From assembly GCA_003864495.1 (NCBI GenBank), contig ML133490.1, positions 34,044 to 98,043 of the forward strand: 64,000 nucleotides of DNA. Direction: 5' to 3'. The notes under the pieces were generated by a model. That model worked only from the letters and a program-made list of their open reading frames with translations, was not told the origin of the DNA and ran no database searches. How positions within the stretch are numbered: position 1 is the stretch's first letter; each line of letters opens with the position of its first letter. Below are positions 11,146 through 20,659 of the stretch, one piece after another. A program made the position numbers and the translations under genes. Source of the DNA: Nemopilema nomurai (taxonomy: Eukaryota; Cnidaria; Scyphozoa; Rhizostomeae; Rhizostomatidae).

Positions 11146-12220
11146 ATTTTTCAACCCCCGTTCTATTCCTGCGTCTCCTTTTAGGTTGCAACCCCTTCCC
11201 CCTAAAACATTGTTGGATCGTTAGGTGAAAGCCATAGCTATATGTAAATTCATCACTTGAGTTTGTAGAGTTATTTTCTTTTGCGCTACACAACATTGTT
11301 TGAGGGGCGAGGTGATTAAGCACGCTGCGCGATGCGTAAATTAGAGCAAGTGTTCCAAGACTTTTGGCAGAGATTGGAGTATGTTTTCTCTGCTCCACAG
11401 TAGCTAAGCGCAAGGGTTCAATTCAGAACTATGCCTTTATTGTCAATACTCATTTCTCGATGGGTGAGCAGAGTTGATGAAAGGGGTACATGCGCGTCTG
11501 CTCACATGCAATAATCTCATTTTTATATTATTTTTGTCGGGGTAAAGCCGTAATTCTACTACACTAACAAGCTCCAGGAGAGCAACATATTTTGCTAATT
11601 CTTTAAATTTTAAAGCAGACATTCGAAACATTTGAAAAATAATTTTGAATCGGACACTTTTTTTTATCGGAATAAGCAAGAGGTAGTCTCACCTTTACCG
11701 ATTCCCTTAAAGTGCATATGACACGAAAAATTTTATTCGCTTAAACTATCAACTAAACATCGCTGGTAACGATGGTGAACTTCGATTTTTCATTTTCGCC
11801 TATTGTATTGCTTCCCCGCCAGTACACTATTTTAAGGCATATATAGTATTGGGGGCTCCAGACTCCTGCTTCTGATGGCCTTGACAGATACTAGAAGTTC
11901 CTGGTAACTGGACAATCTACTACATTAGGCACTCCTTGCCTCACCAATGTCAATGTCAGCATTTTTGTACATTAAAACATCCCTGATGTTAATTTTTCAG
12001 TTAGTTTGATAACTTTCTAAAATAATTGCAATACATAATCAAACTAATTCAATATCTCCTGTAATGTTTAAAATATTTAATTAAAACTTTCTTTGGGGTA
12101 CAGATGCAAAATTCAAGCGAGAAAATTGATTAACAAAAACAAAACATGTGTACATATTTAATTATTTCTCTTTATTATTTTCATTTTATAGCTTTCACAT
12201 TTCAAAGTTTATTGTTAGGT
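11146..12220. other. No supported gene
   Basis: The minus-strand frame at 11030-11413 overlaps the preceding fragment and looks antisense. Plus-strand stops interrupt anything that could continue that fragment. The remainder is AT-rich with no repeats that I can see. Confidence 0.4.
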
Positions 12221-12224
12221 AAAC

Positions 12225-12455
12225 GTGATTCACAAGTATTTGTTAAAAACCAGTACGAAATATCCTCCACAGCTCATAAAAGGAACAAACATTGATGAGA
12301 GACCATCGACTACTGAGGCGACAAGTTTATCCGATGTTGCATCCACTTCAACTGCAAAAGTAGAAACAGAAAGCCAGATAAGCGACTTCGTTCAACTTGA
12401 AGAGCCTGACCAAAAAGAGCGTGATTTTTGGATTCAATGTACACCCGGTCCGTGA
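12225..12455 (+). CDS. Open frame antisense to the broken P2RX7_C-like gene
   Basis: A 76-codon frame follows an acceptor-like TTATTGTTAG and has a serine/threonine and acidic composition (RPSTTEATSLSDVASTSTAK). I recognise no family. Part of it is antisense to the coding stretch of the P2RX7_C-like gene, so at most one of the two is the real protein there; the minus strand is better supported. Low confidence. Confidence 0.2.
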   Translation: MIHKYLLKTSTKYPPQLIKGTNIDERPSTTEATSLSDVASTSTAKVETESQISDFVQLEEPDQKERDFWIQCTPGP

Positions 12456-12487
12456 TGCCCTCAAAAACAAGCTTCCGATACGCCGCA

Positions 12488-12649
12488 TGTAATAAACCAA
12501 ATATTGAGACGTAAAATGACTTCAAAATATATTTATCTCCATCATAATCGTACATACAAAAAGACTGACTTACAACACGTGCTAACTGGAATAGAGGCTA
12601 GATATGATTTATGCACATATTTTAATACTATTGTCCACAGGGGATAACA
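12488..12649 (-). repeat. Gypsy 3' LTR
   Basis: The second identical 162-bp LTR, bounded by CGCA on its outer side and by the polypurine tract on its inner side. Confidence 0.92.
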
Positions 12650-12670
12650 CTATCCCCCTCCCCATCTCTC
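12650..12670 (-). promoter_or_regulatory. Gypsy polypurine tract
   Basis: The minus strand has GAGAGATGGGGAGGGGGA just upstream of the 3' LTR, the usual plus-strand primer. Confidence 0.75.
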
Positions 12671-12673
12671 TTC

Positions 12674-14365
12674 CTATGTTAGTGAATGTGAACGAGTTCT
12701 GTTTGGTAGTATGTTTGCAATGTCTACTCTGCACCAATTTCTGTTTATCATGTTGTTATTATCTTCTGGTTGTTCTCCGTGGTTCAAGTCCCCTGTATTC
12801 CCTCCTCCTCTTGTACCCTCGACGTGTACTCTATCATCAATGAGATTTGTTGTCTTGGTATTGGTTAGGTCAGCAAAAATATCACAGGCTTTTTTCTTAG
12901 GAGGTTCCTTTGCAGGTAGGGGGTCGAAGGCTTTTTTGAGTAAGTGGATTGATCTTGGTGGTATATACTTCAGTTGATTGACATGAATAGTAGGACTGGC
13001 TTTGCCACTGGCGTCAACAAGCTTACAATTCAGATCTCCTATCAAGTGGGTGATTGTCCAAGGCCCCGACCACTTTGGTTGAAAACAACGTGAAATACCC
13101 CTTTTCTGAGGTGGGTTCCATAACATGACAGTATCATTGATCTTATAATGATGTTGGGTAGTTTTCTTGTCGTACTGTTGTTTCATTCTTTCTCTGCTCT
13201 GGTTGAGGATACTGCGAACATTTGTAAAGGAGTTTTTAAGGCACGTACCGATGTCATTGGCAAAAGCTTGAGCCTGTTTCACATGGTGTGGAGCAGACTG
13301 TTGAATCTGTTGCTGTGGTGATTTATTAAACAGCAACGCAGTTGGTAAAGAAAGTTTAGCACCAAGAATAAGTTCAGCAGGTGTAACTTTAGTGCTATTA
13401 TTAACACTTGAACGAATGGCGTAGACAGCTGATTGCAAGAACGTGTCCCAGTTACGGCCATGTTGATCAATTTGTTTCTGCACACAGGACTTAACTAGTT
13501 TTACCATTGCCTCAGAAAGGCCATCACCTTGTGGGTGGAGACGCGAAGACTTGGATTTACCTATACCCAAGATTTTGGCGACTTCCCGCATAACAATGCC
13601 ATGAACATTTGAGGCACCATCACTGTGCAAACGTTGCATAATCCCATACCGACAGATCCATTGGTCGTGAATCGCTCTAGCAATAGTAGGTGCCGATATC
13701 TCTTTGAGGGGAACAACTTCAGGCCATTTTGTAAAGTGGTCGACCAGGATAAGAGCATACTTGAAACCATCTTGAGACGCAGGCAGAAAAGGTCCGGCTA
13801 GATCGTAGCAAACAAGTTCGAATCGTTCAGTAGACTGTATTGGCTGTAACTGATCTTTGTGGTATCCTTGAGGGGGTGGATTAAAAGAAGCACAAATCTT
13901 GCAACTTTTCACCCAGTTGATCACATCCTGTTTGGCATTGGGCCAGAAATAGTGTTCACAAAGGCGAGACCAAGTTCTGTCAACAGCAAAATGACCAGAG
14001 GATGGGTGGTCATGGCAAAGTTTCAGGACGGTTCCACGTAAATCGTCAGGTACTACAGTGCAGTTGTGCCACTGCAAAATGCCATCCTCAGATACAGAAA
14101 GTTTATTGCGATATGGTTTTAAGGAACCTAGACGGCAGACATCAAAGTTTCGTTTATTAGAAGACATGTACTCGATTGCTGCTTGGATGTGTTGATCTTT
14201 TGTTTGGAAATCTCTGATTGCAGCCACTGTAATATTAGGTTGTAATTCTTCCAGTGAGTTGACACTGTGCATACGACTGAGACAGTCGCTTATGGCGTTG
14301 TTCTTGGATGGAATGTGTTCTATTTTATAATTGAACTCTGAAAGTTGCAAAGCCCAATTCAGCAA
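12674..14365 (-). CDS. pol: Gypsy RNase H end and integrase
   Basis: 563 residues, continuing RNase H (LSEFNYKIEHIPSKNNAISD). The HHCC zinc-binding region of integrase is visible as CHDHPSSGHFAVDRT followed by CKIC. The DDE core has D in ELVCYDLAGPF, D in LHSDGASN and E in GLSEAMVKLV. A chromodomain-free C-terminal part follows with the GPY/F-like PKWSGPWTI. The last 80 residues are polar and unrecognised. The function is insertion of the DNA copy. All three catalytic acids are present. Confidence 0.9.
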   Translation of the reverse strand: MLNWALQLSEFNYKIEHIPSKNNAISDCLSRMHSVNSLEELQPNITVAAIRDFQTKDQHIQAAIEYMSSNKRNFDVCRLGSLKPYRNKLSVSEDGILQWHNCTVVPDDLRGTVLKLCHDHPSSGHFAVDRTWSRLCEHYFWPNAKQDVINWVKSCKICASFNPPPQGYHKDQLQPIQSTERFELVCYDLAGPFLPASQDGFKYALILVDHFTKWPEVVPLKEISAPTIARAIHDQWICRYGIMQRLHSDGASNVHGIVMREVAKILGIGKSKSSRLHPQGDGLSEAMVKLVKSCVQKQIDQHGRNWDTFLQSAVYAIRSSVNNSTKVTPAELILGAKLSLPTALLFNKSPQQQIQQSAPHHVKQAQAFANDIGTCLKNSFTNVRSILNQSRERMKQQYDKKTTQHHYKINDTVMLWNPPQKRGISRCFQPKWSGPWTITHLIGDLNCKLVDASGKASPTIHVNQLKYIPPRSIHLLKKAFDPLPAKEPPKKKACDIFADLTNTKTTNLIDDRVHVEGTRGGGNTGDLNHGEQPEDNNNMINRNWCRVDIANILPNRTRSHSLT

Positions 14366-16236
14366 TTTTCTACTCTAGGGTTGCGTTTGGATTGCAGGAA
14401 TGAAGTTACGCGATTATCAGTACGTAAGAGAAAGGGTTTACCAAGAAGGTAGTGACGAAATTTTTCGGTAGCAAAAATTATAGCATGCGCCTCTTTCTCT
14501 ACAATGTTCCACCTTGATTCAGTTTCATTGAACTTTCTGCTGGCGTAGGCGACGATGTATGTTTTGCCATCACTTGTGTTATGGGCTTTAAGACATGCAC
14601 CTTCACCTCTGTCTGATGCATCGACTTCTAGGATGAAAGAGTCTGTACTTGTAGGGGCTCGTAAAACTGGTGCGGAAGAGAGAAGCTGCTTTAGTGCTTC
14701 AAAGGCTGCTTGAGCTTCAGGTGTCCAGACAAACGTTGAAGTCGGTTTTGCAAGTTCGTGTAGAGGAGCAGCAACAACAGAGAAGTGGGGAACAAATCGA
14801 TCACAAAATTGTGCCATGCCTAAAAATTCCTTCAAGGATTTGGCATTGGATGGCACTGGAAAATCGGTGATTGACTGAATGCGAGCTGGGTCAAGGCGAA
14901 TGTGTCCCTTGTCAATGAAATGGCCTAAATACGGCAAACTTGTCTGGAAAAATTTGCATTTCAAGGCGTTCAAAGTGAGACCAGACTGTCGAATTCTTGC
15001 TAAAACTCTGCGAACATTGGAGAGATGATCTGTGAAATCTAATCCTTTAATAACCACATCATCGTAGAAGGGTGGTAGAATACAGTCGCTTAAATCAGAA
15101 AATGTTTGTTCCATGGTTCGTTGGAACAAAGAAGAGGCCGGTTTGATACCTTGAGGCATAACGTTCCAGGTCCATTGACCAAAACCGTAACCAGGAGAAA
15201 AGGCAATGATCGGTTTGATTCTATCAGCACACGGAATTTGGTGGTAGCCACTGTTGAAGTCGATTGAGCTGACATATTGAGAGCCGCGAACAGAGTCAAG
15301 ACATTGTTGAAGGGATGGAGAAGGCCAACCTGAATCCTTGATGGCAGGGTTGAGAAAACGATAGTCAACTACAAGTCGAAAACGATCGGTAACATCACAG
15401 CTATTTGAAACATTCTTCTTGGCAACAAGGACTGTAGCAGCACGATAAGGTGAATCAATATGTTCAATTAGGCCATGAGCTTTATAGTGTTGTAAAAGTT
15501 CCTTGACAATGGATTGTTGATGAAGTGGCACTCTGCGTAAAGGCATTGAAATGGGTGTCGAATGAGCCAAATCAAAGTCAAATTCTGTCACGTTGGTTTT
15601 GCCAATTTTGGTGTTTGATAAAGAGAAGACATCAGAAAATTCCATCAGTAAATTCTTGGCTTGTTGAAACTGCGAGGGAGACAAGTGGGTCAACTGTGAA
15701 GTGAGAATCGTAATAGGATCGGAGGTTTGAGTAGAATTATCTGTGTCCTGAGTAGAGAGAAGATTAATTGTGTCTTTAGGAAGAACAGAGAATTCTTCAA
15801 AGTCATACGTCCCTAGGGCAACCTTGGTGCCCTTTTTTATGGTCTTTGCGACGGCAGAAGTATTAACAAGGACGGTGGGAACACATGAGTGTTGATGAGA
15901 AATCTTGTGTAAGTACGGAACAACCTTTACATGTAGACGTTCTTCAAAGGGTGCATGTCCATCAATCAGTGCAGTCGGTTCTGAAACTGGGCGGAATGCA
16001 TGAAGGGAGGGCCCATTAGCAACTGTCTTAATAGTCAATGATTGTCCGGGTAGTATTGTGTACTTGTTCGGTGTTATGAAAGCAATGTTATCTTGAAGAG
16101 AAGGCTGAGAAGATACCAATACCATGGATTGATCTAGATGAAGGAGTTTCTTGGAGTTGTCAATGCCCCATTTGGTAAATTTATTTAGAAAACTCAAACC
16201 GAGAATGCAAGAATAAGGCAATGCATCAATAATCAT
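14359..16236 (-). CDS. pol: Gypsy reverse transcriptase and RNase H
   Basis: 625 residues; the real frame extends a few codons further upstream than the first methionine. It opens with the end of the protease domain (CILGLSFLNKF). The RT fingers follow (HQQSIVKELLQHYKAHGLIE, RFRLVVDYRFLN), then MPQGIKPASSLFQRTM, then the catalytic PPFYDDVVIKG. The connection and RNase H follow (LEVDASDRGEGACLKA, LLRTDNRVTSFL). It ends early (RNPRVENC and stop) because one base is missing after GTAGAAAA near 14370; the coding continues in the next frame. The function is copying element RNA into DNA. Confidence 0.92.
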   Translation of the reverse strand: MIIDALPYSCILGLSFLNKFTKWGIDNSKKLLHLDQSMVLVSSQPSLQDNIAFITPNKYTILPGQSLTIKTVANGPSLHAFRPVSEPTALIDGHAPFEERLHVKVVPYLHKISHQHSCVPTVLVNTSAVAKTIKKGTKVALGTYDFEEFSVLPKDTINLLSTQDTDNSTQTSDPITILTSQLTHLSPSQFQQAKNLLMEFSDVFSLSNTKIGKTNVTEFDFDLAHSTPISMPLRRVPLHQQSIVKELLQHYKAHGLIEHIDSPYRAATVLVAKKNVSNSCDVTDRFRLVVDYRFLNPAIKDSGWPSPSLQQCLDSVRGSQYVSSIDFNSGYHQIPCADRIKPIIAFSPGYGFGQWTWNVMPQGIKPASSLFQRTMEQTFSDLSDCILPPFYDDVVIKGLDFTDHLSNVRRVLARIRQSGLTLNALKCKFFQTSLPYLGHFIDKGHIRLDPARIQSITDFPVPSNAKSLKEFLGMAQFCDRFVPHFSVVAAPLHELAKPTSTFVWTPEAQAAFEALKQLLSSAPVLRAPTSTDSFILEVDASDRGEGACLKAHNTSDGKTYIVAYASRKFNETESRWNIVEKEAHAIIFATEKFRHYLLGKPFLLRTDNRVTSFLQSKRNPRVENC

Positions 16237-16271
16237 AAATTCAACAATGTGAGATGCAGCAGGATGCCCTA

Positions 16272-16577
16272 CTACAAGAGGGCTTTAATAACACCAAAGG
16301 GTTTCATTATTTGTCCATTTGCATCAAGCAAACCTGGGCCAGTATAACCCTGTAATGGTAGGTTTTGCAAGTAAGGACTGCCAGTGAAACATCTTTTGGC
16401 AAGACAGCATACGGTGGCACCAGAATCAAGCATCATTGGAATTTGCTGTCCATGTAATGTTCCTGTTAGCCAAAGCAAATTAGGTTCTCTCTGCAGAAAA
16501 GATTGTGATTCTTCTTTTTGGGGGGTCAATGAAGCATTGTCGGCTTTCCCAGTATGACCCTTTACTGGGGGCCCCAA
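16272..16577 (-). CDS. Gypsy aspartic protease
   Basis: 101 residues in the -1 frame relative to Gag. The active-site motif MLDSGATVCCLA is near residue 50, and a GLLDANGQ stretch follows. It cleaves the polyprotein. The frame ends in two adjacent stops just after KALL. The same coding continues one frame over as SHIVEFMIIDALPYS, so the protease-RT junction is broken by a single-base shift near 16275. Confidence 0.85.
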   Translation of the reverse strand: MGPPVKGHTGKADNASLTPQKEESQSFLQREPNLLWLTGTLHGQQIPMMLDSGATVCCLAKRCFTGSPYLQNLPLQGYTGPGLLDANGQIMKPFGVIKALL

Positions 16578-17557
16578 AAGTTTCCCGACTGTTGAGGAAG
16601 ATTAGCTTGCTGCTTGTAAGCTAGGCAATCACGTTGGATATGATTTAAGCCGTGGCAAAAATAGCACTGAATAGGTTGCCGTCCGTCTGGCCTTGCGTTT
16701 CGAGGCTGAAAATCCCTGCCAAAATTGCGTTGAAAACCATTGCGTGTTTGCCTACGGTTGCTCTGCGGGGCAGAAAAAACAGGGGCACCATGCTGATGTT
16801 GAAGTTGCTGTGAGGGCCTAAACGGAAGTTGACGGTTGAGCGCATTGATTTGGTCTTGTTGTTCATCAAGCTTCCGCATTGTGAGTTGATTTTGTTGCTC
16901 AAATTTGGTGGACAAGGCGAGAATGGCGTCCAGTGTTGTATCAGATGGGTTTGCAGCAGTTAAAACAGCATCAGAAGGCCCAGTGACAATAGCACCGTTG
17001 ATTGTCGCAGATGGTAAGGAAAGATGAACTGATGCATCGCGGCAAGCCTTGAGCAAATCTTGATGGGTAATTTTGTCATCATACGGGTTGGTGCAAAAGA
17101 TGAATATATTTCTGCGAAGTGTATCAGAAATCCCTTGTAAAAACTTGCGTTTCACCGCATGGTTTATAATGTCAGTTTTGGCTTTTGGATTGGCGGCTCT
17201 GAATAACTGTAAAAGGTGGGTCATGAATTCTTCTTCACTTTCATCGATCTTTTGAATGCAGCGTTCGAATGCAGTCATGTGAGCTTCGCGATCGGTTTCT
17301 GAATCGAAAACCGCGGCGAGTTGTTCCTTAAGCTCGCTGTATTTCTGGGGACTGCCTTTCTCATCTTCAAATTGATCCAAAATGGCTTTAGCACGGCCAT
17401 CAACACAAAGCATTAGAATTTGGCCAACCACGAGGTCGTCAGATTTCTCGGCAATAACACAACATCTGTCGAAGTTACGAAGCCATTGGTGCAAATTTAT
17501 GTCCCCGTCGCCGGTGAACTTCTCAAGTTTTGAAAAAATTATGTTAAAGGATGACAT
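16562..17557 (-). CDS. gag: Gypsy Gag
   Basis: 331 residues starting MSSFNIIFSKLEKFTGDGD. The first two thirds form the retrotransposon capsid region (LHQWLRNFDRC near residue 22, HAVKRKFLQGI near 150). A glutamine/asparagine-rich linker follows. A single CCHC zinc knuckle, CYFCHGLNHIQRDC, occupies about residues 298-311. It packages the element RNA into particles. The stop overlaps the protease frame by 16 bases. In the overlap the Gag frame reads G GGC CCC, formally an X-XXY-YYZ slippery heptamer that would give the -1 shift needed, although C in the second triplet is unusual. Confidence 0.9.
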   Translation of the reverse strand: MSSFNIIFSKLEKFTGDGDINLHQWLRNFDRCCVIAEKSDDLVVGQILMLCVDGRAKAILDQFEDEKGSPQKYSELKEQLAAVFDSETDREAHMTAFERCIQKIDESEEEFMTHLLQLFRAANPKAKTDIINHAVKRKFLQGISDTLRRNIFIFCTNPYDDKITHQDLLKACRDASVHLSLPSATINGAIVTGPSDAVLTAANPSDTTLDAILALSTKFEQQNQLTMRKLDEQQDQINALNRQLPFRPSQQLQHQHGAPVFSAPQSNRRQTRNGFQRNFGRDFQPRNARPDGRQPIQCYFCHGLNHIQRDCLAYKQQANLPQQSGNFWGPQ

Positions 17558-17577
17558 TGTAAATGATGTGGGTCAAA

Positions 17578-17593
17578 ACGCTCCTGTCACCAG
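17578..17593 (-). promoter_or_regulatory. Gypsy primer-binding site
   Basis: The minus strand reads TGGTGACAGGAGCG beginning one base after the 5' LTR. It would pair with a tRNA ending TCCTGTCACCA. The acceptor half GACAGGA resembles leucine tRNAs, which is a guess. Confidence 0.6.
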
Positions 17594-17755
17594 TGTAATA
17601 AACCAAATATTGAGACGTAAAATGACTTCAAAATATATTTATCTCCATCATAATCGTACATACAAAAAGACTGACTTACAACACGTGCTAACTGGAATAG
17701 AGGCTAGATATGATTTATGCACATATTTTAATACTATTGTCCACAGGGGATAACA
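17594..17755 (-). repeat. Gypsy 5' LTR
   Basis: 162 bp, TG...CA on either strand, matching 12488-12649 throughout. On the minus strand it starts TGTTATCCCC, and it should contain the promoter of the element. Confidence 0.92.
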
Positions 17756-17879
17756 CGCAGTAGAAGCTTCCCATGGACTTCCTTGGCAGCATCGGTACTC
17801 CCTTGCACCAACAAGAAGCCCAGTTTGACACTTACCACACACACACCTAAGAATTAATAACAATAAAAATATAAACCAA

Positions 17880-18057
17880 CCCCAAGCCGTTTTCGTTTTG
17901 GCAAGTCATATTTTAACTTTGCCCACAAAACTCATCAGCCTAGGCTAGGCCATTTTTGGAAAACTTTTATCAGGTTATGGTACCTGAAAACAGCCACGAT
18001 GCAAAGCGAATACGGAATTTCTAACTTTAAAACTCAATGACGATTTATCCTACTCAC
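17880..18057 (-). other. Intron of the P2RX7_C-like gene
   Basis: Lies between the GTGAGT donor at 18057 and the TTCTTAG acceptor at 17847 on the minus strand. It is about 210 bp, AT-rich, with a good polypyrimidine run before the acceptor. Confidence 0.5.
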
Positions 18058-18379
18058 CATTCATTCAGAGGAATAATTCCTCGCCGTCGATCAAGCAGTT
18101 GGGAAGGCCGTATCCTCATCTTCTGACTGGTCTCTTTCGATTGCCGTGCCAGCTTCGCCTGGCTCCGCGTCCGAATTTCCACCAGACGAAACGAATTGTT
18201 CGTTCTGGTATGGTAAAAAAGCCCACCAGAAGCACCTATAAGCTCTTCTTGTTCTCTTTCTTCGAAAACTGAAGCCATCGAGCTCTAACATTCTCTGTCT
18301 GACACGATTACATGGTCGCAAGTAAAATTCCGCCGTACTGTTTCTTGTTAGGAAGCAATCTAAACTTTTCACTAACACA

Positions 18380-19805
18380 ACTACTTTACGTCACTTCCTG
18401 TCAAACTCGACCCAATCCCTTATGATAGATTTTGAAGCAAAAAATCGACTTTGAGACAGCTGTAACTACGAAAGTACACGTCTTTCGAAAATTTTAAGGT
18501 TATTTCGTAATCAGCGTACTCGATTTAGTCAGACGGTGAAATAAAAATTTTCGTGTCATATGCACTATAAGTCAAAGTTGTGTCTTTTCTAGGTAGTTTC
18601 AAGCACAGATAACATTCTACTTCTTCAATTTCCAACAGTTTCTGTCGCATAAAAGGGAATAGCATAACCTTTCTTCGTCGATTTACAGCTGCAATGTGAT
18701 TCTGGCTTTCATCCCGTCTCCATTTTCTCGTGTGCACGGGGTTTTCTTTTCTTTTAAATCTTTTTTACACTTGGGCAAATGGTGGTCGACCTTTAGTCAG
18801 CAAATGTCTCACCATAAGTTCGAAATGATGGAGTTTTACCGGTGTAATATGCCTCTTTCCACAGCATTTGGAAACTAGCGCAGGCAACAACATCAAATTT
18901 TACGCTCCGTGCGCTACGATTCTTGGCCTGCGCGCAATAGACCCTGCTTAGTATTCAAGTGGTGATCAAAAGTCCCCACCTTATGTTTTAATTAAACTAC
19001 GAGACAGGTCAATGAAGCCTTTGGCAAATCGGGCTAAATTGGAGAATAGAGTGTTGTTTGTAACGCTGGCTGAAGAAGGACAAGGATAATATTCGACAAA
19101 ATACTTAACTAGCAATATATTGTGTTAACTAGCAATACCAGAAACAATTACCGTGGAATATATCAGCTTTTGAGATCTATCTAATAAGCACTGAATAAAA
19201 TTTTCATACACAGGGCCTCTGACTCAAGTTTTGAAGTAGAGGGTGGCCAAATTTGTCTTTAGCCACACCCTTTCTGTGCCACGCCCCAGAGACCTTGCTT
19301 GCCGAGACAAGCTGCTGGGTCTTCAGTTTAATTTATGCTCTTTTTCAAAAGTTTGGTTTGCTTTTCTTAATAATTATTGACTCATCGTGTGAGAACTTTA
19401 GCTTTTTGGAAAGAAGCAAAATAATACGGGAAGCAAAAGGTTAATCAAATAACAAGCAAATGTTAACCATATATTTATGACAATCTGATTTCTTGAAAGT
19501 ACCAAATGAATGGTACACTCTTAATGCAATGACACAATTTGATTCCCTGCGTTACAAAATTCAGCTCATCCTGATTGTAACGAAATCCGTGTAGGTTAAC
19601 TGAATGTAACTATGAAGGTAAGTCAGTCGTGATTCAGGATATGAGGAATACAGCCGTACAAACCAGGGTCTCTTATTAGCGTATGTGATATACTTGCATT
19701 GCATATACATTCTGCAGAAATGCACGGATTTAAACTGAAGTCAACAATCAAGTATGGATCCTGTAACAAATTATTTCAAACTTGCAAAATGTGGGAGGAA
19801 GCAAT
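18380..19805. other. No supported gene
   Basis: Upstream of the P2RX7_C-like start codon. Frames at 18525-18737 (-) and 19253-19444 (+) have no recognisable content. The promoter of that gene would lie at 18280-18500, but I see no clear element. Confidence 0.4.
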
Positions 19806-19807
19806 TA

Positions 19808-20261
19808 CACGCTTTTTTTATAAGGAACCTACCACAAGGCCTAGTTCCAAAGTTCCTTATTCGTAGACCTCAAGTCATCAGATTTTTAGTTCCAAAAGTT
19901 CCTTAAAAGTTCCTTAAAAGTTCCTTAAAAGTTCCTTAAAAGTTCCTTAAAAGTTCCTTAAAAGTTCCTTAAAAGTTCCTTAATTTTCAATGCACATCAA
20001 TAAGCTTTAACACTGGCGGCGAGATAGAATATGCGGAAACTACTCGATGAAGCACTTGACACACGAATAGCAAACAATCTATGCGAGTATTGGCTGCAAA
20101 TGAATGGAACGGGCTTTTTAGCTCTTGTTGCTTGCAGTTATAAAAAAATTACTAATCGAAAAGTTCTTTAGGGATTTCGTTTTTAGTAGTTTAAGTTCTT
20201 TAAATACTTCGGTCTTCTTCATGTAGGTTCCTTATAAAGTGGTTCCTTATAAAAAACCGTG
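19808..20261. mobile_element. TA-flanked MITE, copy 1
   Basis: 454 bp with terminal inverted repeats (CACGCTTTTTTTATAAGGAA at the left, TTCCTTATAAAAAACCGTG at the right) and TA on both sides (19806-19807, 20262-20263). No coding capacity. It carries an internal run of about eight 11-bp units, TTCCTTAAAAG (19890-19982), which the other copies lack. TA duplication suggests a Tc1/mariner-type source. Two more copies lie at 29813-30188 and 43187-43580. Confidence 0.8.
19889..19985. repeat. 11-bp tandem repeat inside the MITE
   Basis: Eight or so head-to-tail copies of AGTTCCTTAAA. The unit is a fragment of the MITE's own TTCCTTA end motif, so the run probably expanded by slippage after insertion. 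Confidence 0.85.
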
Positions 20262-20529
20262 TACATGGATTCATGTGTCCTTGGGTGCCCGAAATGTGTC
20301 CAGAATTAAAATCAAATCTCCTAGATGGCTTTGATAGTATTTTGGAAACCCTAGGATTTGGCGTGTACTCGCTTCGTCCTCTAGTTTGTGGTTAACTTCA
20401 GAAAAAGAAGCAAAATGCCCTTCAAGCAGTGGTAACAGCAATCAGAAAAAGAATGGCGAGGGGGAGTTTCAGGACCATTCCCTATAACTTAAACGAATCC
20501 TTAAATTTTTCTGCTATTTTCTCAATCTG

Positions 20530-20655
20530 GTCATTTCTGATCAATCAAAACCACTTTTAAAGTTGATCCATCCAGCCCACTTTTAAAGTTCATCAATCCA
20601 ACCAACATTGAAACGCGATCCATCGAACACACTTTTAGAGTTTATCCATCCTGGT
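20530..20655 (-). repeat. Short inverted outlier of the 26-bp minisatellite
   Basis: Read on the minus strand it contains AAAGTGGG-, GGATGGATCAACTTTAAAAG- and CGATGGATCGCGTTTCAATG-like units, the same monomers as the 22.9-25.0 kb array but in opposite orientation and more diverged. Confidence 0.7.
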
Positions 20656-20659
20656 TTTC

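Larger units (their letters stand above)
12488..17755 (-). mobile_element. Ty3/Gypsy LTR retrotransposon, near full length
   Basis: A 5268-bp element on the minus strand with two 162-bp LTRs that look identical base for base. It has a primer-binding site, gag, protease, reverse transcriptase/RNase H, integrase and polypurine tract in the Ty3/Gypsy order. Target duplication CGCA lies at 12484-12487 and 17756-17759. Identical LTRs point to a recent insertion. The reading frame shifts by -1 at three places (gag to protease, protease to RT, RNase H to integrase). The first may be programmed; the other two look like single-base losses or sequence errors. No envelope frame is present. Confidence 0.95.
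12310..18278 (-). pseudogene. P2RX7_C-like cysteine-rich gene split by a Gypsy insertion
   Basis: Exon 1 (18278-18058) starts MASVFEEREQEELIGASGG and ends NEW across a GTGAGT donor. Exon 2 starts at 17846 after a TTCTTAG acceptor, and TG plus G makes the shared tryptophan codon. It continues CVCGKCQTGLL and EYRCCQ. That C-x-C-x2-C ... CC pattern matches the cysteine-rich intracellular domain of the P2X7 receptor, found in many stand-alone proteins of cnidarians, sponges and fish. The reading stops at 17756, where the Gypsy element begins. Counting one copy of the CGCA duplication, it resumes in the same frame beyond 12487 (AYRKLVFEGITDRVYIES). The insertion therefore hit a coding exon. The last part, below about 12420, no longer resembles the family; the exon may end at a GTGTAC donor near 12442. 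A second frame in exon 1 is acidic, as relatives often are, so one or two compensating shifts are possible. Confidence 0.6.

Noticed and set aside
13859..17255. Plus-strand frames within the Gypsy element (for example 14670-14870, 17073-17255)
   Set aside because: They are antisense shadows of gag and pol, whose catalytic motifs fix the minus strand as coding.
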